Positions 54,652 to 64,000 of a stretch of DNA of 64,000 nt are shown here, one piece after another. The notes under the pieces were generated by a model. The model ran no database searches, was not told the DNA's origin, and saw nothing but the letters and a program-made list of their open reading frames with translations. The stretch comes from Candidatus Brocadiaceae bacterium S225 (GTDB lineage: Bacteria > Planctomycetota > Brocadiia > Brocadiales > Scalinduaceae): NCBI GenBank assembly GCA_007859995.1, contig SMSL01000017.1:1-64000 (forward strand). Reading direction: 5' to 3'. How positions within the stretch are numbered: the stretch's first letter is position 1; every line of letters begins with the position of its first letter. The position numbers and the translations under genes were made by a program.

Positions 54652-55758
54652 CTATGGAAGATTAACTTGATACTTAGTGCTACGCCCACCGCCAGACAGG
54701 ATAAAAGCGCCCTTCTCCACCAGATCCTGTAAGTCCCTTGTTGCTGTCGCCTTTGAAGTATGCGTAATAGCGATGTACTTCTTCGCACTCATACCTCCCT
54801 CAAACCCTTTAGGCCCCTCCTCAAGCATCCGGAGAACTACGCGTAACTGACGTTTATTGAGTTGATCCCGGAAACGATCGGAAAATTTTGTTTTCTTAAG
54901 AGTAAAATCAATCTGTTCTTCCGTATTTACTTGTGCGTCCAGGATTACGTTCACGAAATAATTGATCCACGGCGTAATCTCGTTTGATCTCTGTGCCGCT
55001 TTAAGCGCATCATAATATGAGTTCCTGTTTGCTTCTATAGTCCTGGATAGACTAAGTAGTATTGGCCTTCCTACTCCCTGTGATAAGACTTTTTCCGATA
55101 TCGCCCGTCCTATTCTACCGTTCCCATCTTCAAAAGGATGAATGGTTTCAAAATATATATGGGCAATTGCTGACCTGACAGGAGGTTTTTTAATTTCATT
55201 TGAACCGCCTGGCCCTGTACCATTAAACCACCTGATGAATTCCTTCATCTCCTCAGGCATGAACTCTGAGGGCGGTGCTTCAAAATGGATTTTCTTTTTA
55301 CCCATCAGACCTGATATCACCTGCATAGGGTCCTTATGGGTTCTCCAGCTACCAATTTTGACTCCCCTACTACCTTTCATTATCATCTTGTGCCATGAAA
55401 ACAATTTATCTTGAGTAAGTCTTTGAGCATATGTGTCCCTGACATCAATCACCAGCTCGGCAGCACCTTCCGCTTTTTTATCCTTAACGTGCGCAGTATT
55501 TTGACTCAAGCCAAGATTTTTTCTGATAGAAGAGATGACATCCTGGCGGCTTAGATATTCTCCTTCAATCTCGGAAGTCTTAATAGCTTCAGATACCATC
55601 ATATCAATCATCGCTTCAGTTTGGGTGCCTTCCGGTAGCCCCTTGAGAAGTCCACTTACATGCCCCATTCTCTCTGCAAAAGAGAAGAGAATATCCTCAA
55701 CACTTTCAAGATCATATTTAAATTCAGGCCAGTCAGTTTGTTGCCAGTTGTATATCAT
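54652..55758 (-). CDS. fic: Fic family protein with DUF4172-like N-terminus and winged-helix C-terminus
   Basis: Probable AMP-transferase. I start at ATG 55758 (MIYNWQQTDWPEFKYD), the usual start of the N-terminal domain; a longer frame adds about 100 non-homologous residues. The inhibitory helix motif (S/T)xxxE(G/N) is seen as TSEIEG near residue 62, the catalytic motif HPFEDGNGRIGRA near 209-221. The C-terminal 75 residues resemble a winged helix (KKYIAITHTSKATATRDLQDLVEKG). 368 residues; class II, self-inhibited by design. Confidence 0.9.
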   Translation of the reverse strand: MIYNWQQTDWPEFKYDLESVEDILFSFAERMGHVSGLLKGLPEGTQTEAMIDMMVSEAIKTSEIEGEYLSRQDVISSIRKNLGLSQNTAHVKDKKAEGAAELVIDVRDTYAQRLTQDKLFSWHKMIMKGSRGVKIGSWRTHKDPMQVISGLMGKKKIHFEAPPSEFMPEEMKEFIRWFNGTGPGGSNEIKKPPVRSAIAHIYFETIHPFEDGNGRIGRAISEKVLSQGVGRPILLSLSRTIEANRNSYYDALKAAQRSNEITPWINYFVNVILDAQVNTEEQIDFTLKKTKFSDRFRDQLNKRQLRVVLRMLEEGPKGFEGGMSAKKYIAITHTSKATATRDLQDLVEKGAFILSGGGRSTKYQVNLP

Positions 55759-56156
55759 GAGCCGATTATAACCGCTATTCGGCTCACAAACAAGCCGAAT
55801 AACGAGCCGATTAGCCTTTTTATTCAACTCGCTGATTCTTCGAAAAACATCGGGATTTGTGAAAAACGGAGAGAGGGACTCGCGCCCAAAAAAGTTAACC
55901 TTCCGGACGAACCCAATGACATTGCGGACGAACCACAGATAAAAGTCCATTTTCTTAACGGACACGCTAAACTGACCACGTCTCACGGTCCCTATCCATC
56001 CCTTATTCAGCCCTTCGGAGATAAAGATAAAGGGAAGAGTGAAATACCATACACCTCTCACTTCTCACTTTATCTCTCACTCTGCCGCAGGCAGGCCGTC
56101 TCAATCCCTTATTCAGCCATTCGGAGATAAAGATAAAGCGAGAAGTGAAGGGTTTT
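55759..56156. other. Gap with CRISPR-repeat-like segments and hairpins
   Basis: Contains two 45-nt related units (from 55998 and from 56099). The second begins GTCTCAATCCCTTATTCA, identical to the first 18 nt of the CRISPR repeat at 60299; the first shares only the inner part. Each continues into cttcggagataaagataaag. Between them an inverted match (GATAAAG.../...CTTTATC) can fold. Nearly the same 115-bp segment stands at 60197-60316 next to the CRISPR array. Confidence 0.65.
55847..55886. repeat. Direct repeat flanking the Fic gene, right
   Basis: ACATCGGGATTTGTGAAAAA and the following CGGAGAGAGGGACTCGC, partner of 54600-54640. Confidence 0.5.
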
Positions 56157-56426
56157 TTATCTCTTCTCTTCCAATTTGTTTATCATACTTGTTAACATAG
56201 CTCTAGTCTCTTCACAGATTTTCTCTCTCTGGTTGAATGTGTCTATTGATACGTAGTTAAGCCTCTTTAGTTTTTCATACCAATCCAAACTTTCATTGGC
56301 AGATCCTCTTGAAATATACAAATAGTGCTCATACTCTTTACCTTTTCTTCTTCCATAACCTTCAGCAATATTAGCGCTGACAGACGAAACACTCCGCTCA
56401 TGAATTGCCCACATGCTGTTTGCCAT
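56157..56426 (-). CDS. Truncated four-helix-bundle (23S-intervening-sequence) protein, copy 1
   Basis: SANIAEGYGRRKGKEYEHYLYISRGSANESLDW and the rest match the C-terminal two-thirds of this family. The usual N-terminal helix (about 30 residues, FRDLxVWQKA) is missing and replaced by MANSMWAIHE, which is read out of phase from the 3' end of the adjoining transposase gene. It overlaps that gene by 29 bp. 89 residues. Probably a 5'-truncated gene given a new start. Confidence 0.75.
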   Translation of the reverse strand: MANSMWAIHERSVSSVSANIAEGYGRRKGKEYEHYLYISRGSANESLDWYEKLKRLNYVSIDTFNQREKICEETRAMLTSMINKLEEKR

Positions 56427-57024
56427 AAATCATCTCCTCGATCTGTGCCATTTTTTTATTGCCACCATTATCATGGATATAGTCCGGATTCTCCCTGTCG
56501 AATTGCCATCTCATAGGATTATGAATAATGTATTCCCGTATACGGTTTAGACTATCTTCATTCCGCACAATATGTTCATAATAATTTCGTTGCCATTGAA
56601 AATAAGAGCAATTGCCGACATTTCTAATCATATGTGTTGCCTTCGCCTTAAAAGAACGCATAACCTTTCCAAGAGTATCAGAATTCAACAACATTGGATT
56701 ATTCCTGATGTAGGGGTTTGATTTATCAAACCCGCGTTTATAAGGCACGATAAATCGTGCCCCTACATCAAAAATCAAAATGGCATGAACATGGTTCGGC
56801 ATGATAACAAATTCATCTAATTCTACAGAATCAAAATGAACCGGTATTTGGCCCAAACATTGATAGACAAATGCTCCAATTGTAGATAACACCACACCAT
56901 TATCATCTACGTTGCCCAGCAAGCATCTTCTACCCTGAACACATACCGTAACAAAATACGCACCCGCCTGTGAATAATCATATCCTTTCAGGCGGATAGA
57001 GCGCCGACCGTGTTTTAATTTCAT
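56398..57024 (-). mobile_element. IS200/RAYT-type HUH transposase gene, copy 1
   Basis: 208-residue Y1-type transposase resembling REP-associated tyrosine transposases. HUH pair in MPNHVHAI (about 75-82); tyrosine nucleophile candidates in YYEHIVRNEDSLNRIREYI; RSIRLKGYDYSQAGAYFVTVCVQ N-terminus. The coding sequence contains a REP-like palindrome (GTAGGGG...CCCCTAC region, about 56717-56768). The last residues VGNS and the stop codon lie in half of a GGGCAATTCATGAATTGCCC palindrome. The repeat breaks from copies 2 and 3 just before the start codon. Confidence 0.88.
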
Positions 57025-57078
57025 GTTTCCGTTACTAAATCATCCGGCGCGGAAGGCTCCGCCCAATTGCCTGTTCCA

Positions 57079-57202
57079 CTATAATCTTACATATAAGGTA
57101 GCAGATACAAATTCAAGCAATGTGCTGGTTCCGCCACCAGGCACAATCTCAAGCGGTGTAACAAGCCATTTAACTTCTGCTGCTGTTAATACCCTTGTAC
57201 AG
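57079..57202 (-). pseudogene. Phage-structural-protein-like coding fragment
   Basis: LTAAEVKWLVTPLEIVPGGG and STLLEFVSATLYVRL, then stop, read 1-2 bases out of phase with the end of the beta-helix gene. This resembles a domain found in phage tail proteins (LTAxQIKAL..TPxxLVPAPG..FIEFVSA). No start codon of its own. It may be a C-terminal piece once joined to the beta-helix protein. Confidence 0.45.
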
Positions 57203-59045
57203 ATGTGACATTTTCGCCAATCCTATTTGTTACCGTTGTGTTCTGTTCAAAATAAGTACCAGCACTGTTTAAGACATTAGTATCGTTATAAAACAACGTG
57301 CCAATTGTGGCGTTTTTCAATTTAACGCTGTATGTTTTGTTGCCGGTGATCTTTAAATAATCAGTAACGTTTCCTGACTTTGTAGCATAGACTATCCCCC
57401 TGACACCGCCAGACCCAGAGCCGTCAACCAGGTCTTCAAAATAATTATCTTCTATGAATATGTTGCCATAATCTCCGTCACTCACTGTCGCAGTAGCACT
57501 ATAAAACCCATATGTCACGCCTGTTACAACGTTTCTACGGAAATAAATATTAGTATGCTTCTGCCTTGCTGTCCTACACGCGTAGTCAAATCCATAGGAA
57601 TCCATAGTGGGAGTGCCTATTGCAGTTATTGTATTATCATCAATAAATATATTATTCATTGATTTCCCTGTTACTACCTGTGCGCCAATCTTTAGATTAT
57701 TAAAAGATGCCTCAGTGTTTAAGGTAAGTTTATTATTGTATATGTGAACGTCTCTAATTATGCCACCAAGGTTAGATGCTCTCGTAAAAAATGCTATCGG
57801 CGCAGTACGACACTCCATATCATTACCATAAATATTCACATTATGTACATCATTTGCAGAGGCATTGTCACACACCGCAACCCCACCAACCATATCTTCT
57901 ACTTTACACCCACGTATAGTAAAATTCTTGCCATGTACCTCTATGCAGGTACCTGTTAGTTCATAGTCCTGTACAGCAGCCCTCGTAAACGTACAGCCTT
58001 CAATAAGAACATTCTCCGCCCATCCGTATATATTTGTATGGTCTCCTGTGTTATGCCCATTCTCAGTAAATTTGCAATTACGGATAATAACATCTTGAGT
58101 CATTGGAGATGTTCCAGCACCACCAAAACCAAGTATGATTTGATTTTGGCCAGCGCAATCAGTAAGCGTACAATCTTCTATAGTTAAACCATCCACCATA
58201 CCAGTATCCACAGCGACCTTAGTGGCAATGAATATAGCAGAATGATGCTTTGCCCCAAATGGTGGGATAAAAGGAGCAGATGCAATCTTGTTATTACTTC
58301 CATTCATATCAAATGTGATGTTCTTAAACTTCACATTTGCAATATCCTCAACAGTTCCAAACATTACAAACTGAACAGGAGAACCCGCACTACTGATGTC
58401 ATCTTTCATCTTTAAAGTAACATCACCAACACCCTCGATATCCATATTAGAGTGCATGATAAACGGTAGATATACGGTAGGAGTGCCTCCCCTGGTCACA
58501 ATAGAAGTCGTAGCTGTGCCATCAACAATATACGTACCAGCAGGTATCAACACCTTCGGATGCTTAAACGCTTCAACCAATGCCGCCGTGTCATCCGTAG
58601 AACCGTCTCCTGTAGCTCCCCACCATTTAGGCGTTACCGGAGACGGCCTGCCAACTGTAAAATCAACTGTACCTGCACCACTAAATATCTGGACGCCACC
58701 AGCAATTATACTGTCACCATTCGCTATGGTTAATGTTTTGCCGCTATCAACAGAAATAACCGCACCAGAATAAAACAATAACGATATATTTGCAGGTACA
58801 GTTTCATTTGTAGACACTGTATATGTGCCCGGCATTAATACAATTGTTTCATTATCACTACCAATTGCATCAATTAAATCTTTTAGACTTCTCCCATGAC
58901 CAGCTGCACCTTGATCTACTTCTTTTGCACTGGCATAAGCAGAATAAGGAACATCTCCAATCGGTTTCCCAATACTGCTTTTATCCCATGCAGAAGAGGG
59001 CGAAGAAAGAAACAACAACGCTAATACAACAAGTAATTTTTTCAT
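57186..59045 (-). CDS. Exported right-handed beta-helix protein (pectate-lyase-3/tailspike-like)
   Basis: 619 residues from ATG 59045, which follows GGGAGGTAA. Signal peptide about 1-19 (LLVVLALLFLSSPSSA). KWWGATGDGSTDDTAALVEAF near residue 140 is the entry motif of the pectate-lyase-3/tailspike fold. Many short strands with Asn ladders follow (IEDCTLTDCAGQNQIILG, VNIYGNDMECR, DVHIYNNKLTL, IFIDDNTITA, IFIEDNYFED). No catalytic set can be assigned. It is bracketed by two directly repeated transposase/four-helix units. Confidence 0.8.
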   Translation of the reverse strand: MKKLLVVLALLFLSSPSSAWDKSSIGKPIGDVPYSAYASAKEVDQGAAGHGRSLKDLIDAIGSDNETIVLMPGTYTVSTNETVPANISLLFYSGAVISVDSGKTLTIANGDSIIAGGVQIFSGAGTVDFTVGRPSPVTPKWWGATGDGSTDDTAALVEAFKHPKVLIPAGTYIVDGTATTSIVTRGGTPTVYLPFIMHSNMDIEGVGDVTLKMKDDISSAGSPVQFVMFGTVEDIANVKFKNITFDMNGSNNKIASAPFIPPFGAKHHSAIFIATKVAVDTGMVDGLTIEDCTLTDCAGQNQIILGFGGAGTSPMTQDVIIRNCKFTENGHNTGDHTNIYGWAENVLIEGCTFTRAAVQDYELTGTCIEVHGKNFTIRGCKVEDMVGGVAVCDNASANDVHNVNIYGNDMECRTAPIAFFTRASNLGGIIRDVHIYNNKLTLNTEASFNNLKIGAQVVTGKSMNNIFIDDNTITAIGTPTMDSYGFDYACRTARQKHTNIYFRRNVVTGVTYGFYSATATVSDGDYGNIFIEDNYFEDLVDGSGSGGVRGIVYATKSGNVTDYLKITGNKTYSVKLKNATIGTLFYNDTNVLNSAGTYFEQNTTVTNRIGENVTSVQGY

Positions 59046-59183
59046 TCTTAAATTACCTCCCAATTTGTGTTATTATAGCTACATATTGAACATTATTACC
59101 TGATGGTAAATATGCACGATTATTGTCTCAATCCCTTATTCAGTCCTTCGGAGATAAAGATAAAGGGAAGAGTGAAAGGGTTT

Positions 59184-59453
59184 TTATCTCTTCTCTTCCA
59201 ATTTGTTTATCATACTTGTTAACATAGCTCTAGTCTCTTCACAGATTTTCTCTCTCTGGTTGAATGTGTCTATTGATACGTAGTTAAGCCTCTTTAGTTT
59301 TTCATACCAATCCAAACTTTCATTGGCAGATCCTCTTGAAATATACAAATAGTGCTCATACTCTTTACCTTTTCTTCTTCCATAACCCTCAGCAATATTA
59401 GCGCTGACAGACGAAACACTCCGCTCATGAATTGCCCGCATGCTGTTTGCCAT
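59184..59453 (-). CDS. Truncated four-helix-bundle protein, copy 2
   Basis: Same as copy 1 except Trp6 to Arg (MANSMRAIHE). Same borrowed N-terminus from the transposase 3' end. Confidence 0.72.
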   Translation of the reverse strand: MANSMRAIHERSVSSVSANIAEGYGRRKGKEYEHYLYISRGSANESLDWYEKLKRLNYVSIDTFNQREKICEETRAMLTSMINKLEEKR

Positions 59454-60046
59454 AAATCATCTCCTCGATCTGTGCCATTTTATTATTGCCACCATTATCA
59501 TGGATATAGTCCGGATTCTCCCTGTCGAATTGCCATCTCATAGGATTATGAATAATGTATTCCCGTATGCGGTTTAGACTATCTTCATTCCGCACAATAT
59601 GTTCATAATAATTTCGTTGCCATTGAAAATAAGAGCAATTGCCGACATTTCTAATCATGTGTGTTGCCTTCGCCTTAAAAGAACGCATAACCTTTCCAAG
59701 AGTATCAGAATTCAACAACATTGGGTTATTCCTGATGTAGGGGTTTGATTTATCAAACCCGCGTTTATAAGGCACGATAAATCGTGCCCCTACATCAAAA
59801 ATCAAAATGGCATGAACATGGTTCGGCATGATAACAAATTCATCTAATTCTACAGAATCAAAATGAACCGGTATTTGGCCCAAACATTGATAGACAAATT
59901 CTCCAATTGAAGATAACACCATTATCATCTACATTGCCCAGCAAGCATCTTCTACCCTGAACACATACCGTAACAAAATACGCACCCGCCTGTGAATAAT
60001 CATATCCTTTCAACCGGATAGAGCGCCGACCGTGTTTTAATTTCAT
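59425..60046 (-). pseudogene. IS200/RAYT-type transposase gene, copy 2, frameshifted
   Basis: Nearly identical to copy 1, but lacks 5 nt near 59918-59925 (a CACCA unit in a short tandem repeat), which shifts the frame after about residue 44. The HUH and Tyr part remains open but detached from its start. Confidence 0.88.
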
Positions 60047-60084
60047 GTTCCCGTATGGTTAACCGTTTTTCATCATAAGGGATT

Positions 60085-60119
60085 GTGATCAAAGATCACT
60101 ACGTCTCCGGTGACCGGAG
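60085..60119. repeat. Hairpin pair upstream of transposase copy 2
   Basis: GTGATC-aaa-GATCAC (60085-60099) and CTCCGGT-g-ACCGGAG (60105-60119). The same segment, slightly changed, precedes copy 3 at about 63920-63960. Copy 1 lacks it. Confidence 0.6.
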
Positions 60120-60196
60120 ACCGGTATATGAGCCTTCTCGCTTTATCTCTCCCTCTGCACTCTCCAAGTCTCCCTGTCCACCAGTCTGTTAGGCGG

Positions 60197-60298
60197 AAAT
60201 CCCTTATTCAGCCCTTCGGAAATAAAGATAAAGGGAGGAGTGAAATGCCATACGTCCCTCACTCCTCACTTTATCTCTCACTCTGCCGCAGGCAGGCT
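60197..60298. repeat. CRISPR-adjacent copy of the 55998-56098 segment
   Basis: AATCCCTTATTCAGCCCTTC followed by ggaaataaagataaag, then a foldable pair GATAAAGGGAGGAGTGA / TCACTCCTCACTTTATC (16 of 17 paired). Runs directly into the first CRISPR repeat. It may be a degenerate terminal repeat and trailer. Confidence 0.6.
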
Positions 60299-60727
60299 GT
60301 CTCAATCCCTTATTCATCAGGTCTAGTGTTCCCACAGATTATGCGCTCGGCAGGATGATTAGTCGCGAGCATGAGTCTCAATCCCTTATTCATCAGGTCT
60401 AGTGTTCCCACAAAATATATGATACGCAATGCGTATTGTACTGCGCTAATAACGTGTGTGTCTCAATCCCTTATTCATCAGGTCTAGTGTTCCCACTTAT
60501 TGGTGGGGTAACCTGCCGTGACTGCTTCGTTGATGTCTCAATCCCTTATTCATCAGGTCTCATATTCCTACGAAATATAATATTTTAAGCATATCCGGTG
60601 TGTATGTAATCGTCTCAATCCCTTATTCATCAGGTCTCATATTCCTACCAATATCTAATGTGCCCTTTGAAGATGTTATACCTTTTGACAGTCTCAATCC
60701 CTTATTCATCAGGTCTCATATTCCTAC
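60299..60727 (-). CRISPR. CRISPR array, six 37-nt repeats, five spacers, two repeat classes
   Basis: Repeats at 60299-60335, 60375-60411, 60460-60496, 60535-60571, 60612-60648 and 60691-60727; on the plus strand all begin GTCTCAATCCCTTATTCATC. Spacers are 39, 48, 38, 40 and 42 nt. On the minus strand the repeat ends GGGATTGAGAC, resembling the 5' crRNA handle of type I/III systems, so I infer minus-strand transcription with the leader towards cas2. The first three repeats (plus order) end AGTGTTCCCAC; the last three end CATATTCCTAC, four substitutions apart, identical within each class. Confidence 0.95.
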
Positions 60728-61006
60728 AGTACCCCTTCTAACCAGTTAACCTTAATACACTTACAAGGCCATTTCCTGTAACCACCCCAATCTGTAATCA
60801 TTTCACCTCCAATCTGTTGTCATAAATGGAAAAATTTAATCATAACTGTCTATAAATATTCATGTTATGATTTTCCTGTAACCTACCCCCTTTTTGGGCG
60901 GTTTTAAAAGTTCCGTTAAACTACTGATAAACAATAACTTATGTCGTTTTTCTGCAAATTTCATGTTTGATTTTTATATACACATAAAATGAACATATTC
61001 AGTGAC
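60728..61006. promoter_or_regulatory. Probable CRISPR leader
   Basis: AT-rich stretch between cas2 and the array, no gene. It abuts the repeat class that should be youngest (60691-60727). I cannot define the promoter precisely. Confidence 0.5.
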
Positions 61007-62319
<1,313 letters not shown>

Positions 62320-62328
62320 AGTTTCATT

Positions 62329-62358
62329 GGTAGGGGCAATTCTTGAATTGCCCCTACC
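62329..62358. repeat. REP palindrome at the RT/cas1 junction
   Basis: GGTAGGGGCAATTC-tt-GAATTGCCCCTACC, a perfect 14-bp stem. The RT stop codon (62354-62356) lies inside it. Confidence 0.88.
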
Positions 62359-63285
62359 ACCCCTTGTTCTTTTTCAAAAAATAGATCGGCAGATTCAAAG
62401 GCTGCGGATAATGCAGGATCTTTTTCTCCCTTTTTGGTCTGTCAAAGGGAACCATAGTCATGCTCTTTAAAAATGTGACACCCAGAAATTTAAATCCATC
62501 ATCAAAGTTTACAATCTCCGCTTCGTCAAGCTCAAGTGAGAGCCGTTCTAAAATCCTATCGGTAAGTTTCAGGGCTGTTACCGCATCCTCTCTCTCCCGG
62601 GTAAGTATGACAAAATCATCTGAAAACCTTACAAGCCTATGTCCATTTCTTAATAGCTCCTCATCAAATTTATCCAGAAAGAGATTTGCCAGGATTGGTG
62701 AAATAGCTGAGCCTTGAGGGATCCCTTTTTCCAGAGTTTTAACCGATTTCCCGTCCCACACTTCAGCTTTAATCCACATCGTTATTAAACGAATAATATC
62801 CTTGTTTTTAATAATCTTTTTAACTTTTTTGATAAGAATACCGTGGTCTACACTATCAAAGAATGCGTCAATATCAGCATCAACAACCCATACGTATCCA
62901 TCCTCATAATATTCCTGTATTCTATACACCGCCTGTTTGACTGACCTCCCTTTACGATACGCAAAACTACACTCCTCAAATTCCGCTTCAAAGAGAGGTC
63001 TTGTTACATCAAGTACAGCCGTCTGCACCACTCTATCCTTGACGGCAGGCACAGACAGTGCCTTGCTTCACCGTTACCTTTATCCACCAGAATCCTCAAA
63101 AGAGGTAAAGGCTGGTATGAAGCCGTTGACAGTTCATTCCTTAATGTGTCAATATTCTTTTTGACTCGCTCATCAAATTTTTCTACGGTAATCCCATCCA
63201 CCCCTGCACAACCGCCGTTCTCCTTAACACGTTCAAAAGCGGATCGTAGGGGCAATTCATGAATTGCCCACATGCTGTTTGCCAT
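62354..63285 (-). pseudogene. CRISPR-associated reverse transcriptase, frameshifted
   Basis: Group II-intron-like RT next to cas1/cas2. The N-terminal part (LRSAFERVKENGGCAGVDG, about 63255 downward) and C-terminal part (ALSVPAVKDRVVQTAVLDV onward, to 62354) are in two frames; restoring one base in gcaaggcactg near 63060 joins them. Motifs: RKGRSVKQAVYRIQ, VDADIDAFFDSVDH (motif A), GIPQGSAISPILANLFLD (motif B), and RFSDDFVIL, where the usual YADD is FSDD. The first residues are replaced by MANSMWAIHE from the adjoining transposase/REP. A sequencing error cannot be excluded. Confidence 0.8.
63250..63269. repeat. REP palindrome at the transposase/RT junction
   Basis: GGGCAATTCATGAATTGCCC preceded by GTAG; identical to 61298-61317. 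It supplies the last codons and stop of the transposase and part of the RT leader. Confidence 0.85.
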
Positions 63286-63883
63286 AAATCATCTCCTCGA
63301 TCTGATCCATTTTATAATTGCCACCATTATCATGGATATAGTCCGGATTCTCCCTGTCGAATTGCCTTCTCATAGGATTATGAATAATGTATTCCCGTAT
63401 GCGGTTTAGACTATCTTCATTCCGCACAATATGTTCATAATAATTTCGTTGCCATTGAAAATAAGAGCAATTGCCGACATTTCTAATCATATGTGTTGCC
63501 TTCGCCTTAAAAGAACGCATAACCTTTCCAAGAGTATCAGAATTCAACAACATTGGGTTATTCCTGATGTAGGGGTTTGATTTATCAAACCCGCGTTTAT
63601 AAGGCACGATAAATCGTGCCCCTACATCAAAAATCAAAATGGCATGAACATGGTTCGGCATGATAACAAATTCATCTAATTCCACAGTCTCAAAACGGTC
63701 TGGTATTTGGCCCAAACATTGATAGACAAATGCTCCAATTGTAGATAACACCACACCATTATCATCTACGTTGCCCAGCAAGCATCTTCTACCCTGAACA
63801 CATACCGTAACAAAATACGCACCCGCCTGTGAATAATCATATCCTTTCAGGCGGATAGAGCGCCGACCGTGTTTTAATTTCAT
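63257..63883 (-). mobile_element. IS200/RAYT-type HUH transposase gene, copy 3
   Basis: 208 residues, intact, differing from copy 1 by a few residues (PDRFETVELDEF for PVHFDSVELDEF). Same internal REP-like palindrome. Upstream flank (63884-63965) matches the flank of copy 2 with the GTGATC and CCGGT hairpins. It lies directly upstream of the RT gene in the same orientation. Confidence 0.9.
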
Positions 63884-64000
63884 GTTTTCGTATGGTTAAC
63901 CGTTTTCATGATAGGGGATTGTGATCAAAGATCTCTACGTCGCCGGTGACCGGAGACCGGTATATGAGTTTTCTCACTTTTCCATGCAAGGCATGGGCGA

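Larger units (their letters stand above)
59125..60050. repeat. Second copy of the transposase/four-helix unit (direct repeat of 56099-57024)
   Basis: About 925 bp nearly identical to 56099-57024, same orientation, beginning with GTCTCAATCCCTTATTCA and ending past the transposase start. The distance between copies is about 3.0 kb. Confidence 0.85.

Noticed and set aside
56099-60050. Composite transposon made of the two transposase units
   Set aside because: No target duplication or terminal inverted structure is seen, and RAYT-type enzymes are not known to move composite elements; one copy is also frameshifted.
60110-60358. 82-codon plus-strand open frame running into the CRISPR array
   Set aside because: It includes the first CRISPR repeat and trailer repeat DNA; no coding features.
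62354-63285. Retron or diversity-generating retroelement
   Set aside because: The RT is directly linked to cas1 and cas2 and a CRISPR array; no msr/msd-like RNA region or template/variable repeat pair with adenine-specific changes is seen.

Overview
The window is a 64-kb chromosomal segment of a diderm bacterium with roughly 40% G+C (judged by eye). Most genes are housekeeping or biosynthetic, and the AT-rich gaps are crowded with palindromes and short repeats. The gene mix (type II secretion pseudopilins, TatA, Lgt, lipoproteins, two B12-binding radical SAM proteins, APS-reductase-type CysH, a 2-aminoethylphosphonate lipid-type cluster, several fatty-acid genes) fits a planctomycete of the anammox kind (Brocadiales, Scalindua-like). 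That placement is inference from gene content; no 16S rRNA gene or diagnostic anammox gene lies here.

Left part (1-13250): two type II secretion minor pseudopilins, gspJ and a gspK carrying an inserted lamin-tail-like domain; two copies of a MITE-like element with perfect 9-bp target duplications; tatA; a minus-strand run of ispB, bioD, a SAM hydroxide adenosyltransferase, an AmmeMemoRadiSam radical SAM enzyme, a cupin and nadE; then cysH, a YggS-type PLP protein and fetB. 13250-19450 holds a nicotinate phosphoribosyltransferase remnant and a phosphonate operon behind a strong promoter with operator-like palindromes: split phosphonopyruvate decarboxylase, 2-aminoethylphosphonate transaminase, a PntC-type cytidylyltransferase, a CDP-alcohol phosphotransferase and a SagB/ThcOx oxidoreductase. 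PEP mutase, the entry enzyme, is not in the window.

Middle part (19700-49900): arsC, a hemerythrin-like protein, nadB, the rpmF-plsX-fabH-acpP-fabF operon (without fabD and fabG), alaS, ilvD, tRNA-Gln, two B12-radical SAM genes, larC, the ilvN-pyrC-ilvC-leuA run for branched-chain amino acids and pyrimidines, an exported FKBP, a dead ParE-type toxin gene, panC-panD-lgt, a U32 peptidase/RlhA-like protein, a small toxin-antitoxin-like pair and a TolB-like lipoprotein.

Right part (49900-64000) is the accessory zone: a large exported M1-M28-PDZ peptidase fusion, a broken DUF4160/DUF2442 pair, a Fic protein, and three copies of an IS200/RAYT-type HUH transposase gene. Two of these are paired with truncated 23S-intervening-sequence (four-helix-bundle) genes and bracket a beta-helix exported protein. 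Last comes a CRISPR adaptation locus: reverse transcriptase (frameshifted), cas1, cas2, and a six-repeat array with two repeat sequence classes. REP palindromes sit exactly at the RT/cas1, cas1/cas2 and transposase/RT junctions, and the transposase 3' end supplies a new start codon and leader peptide to whatever gene follows it. No CRISPR effector is visible; one could lie beyond the right edge.
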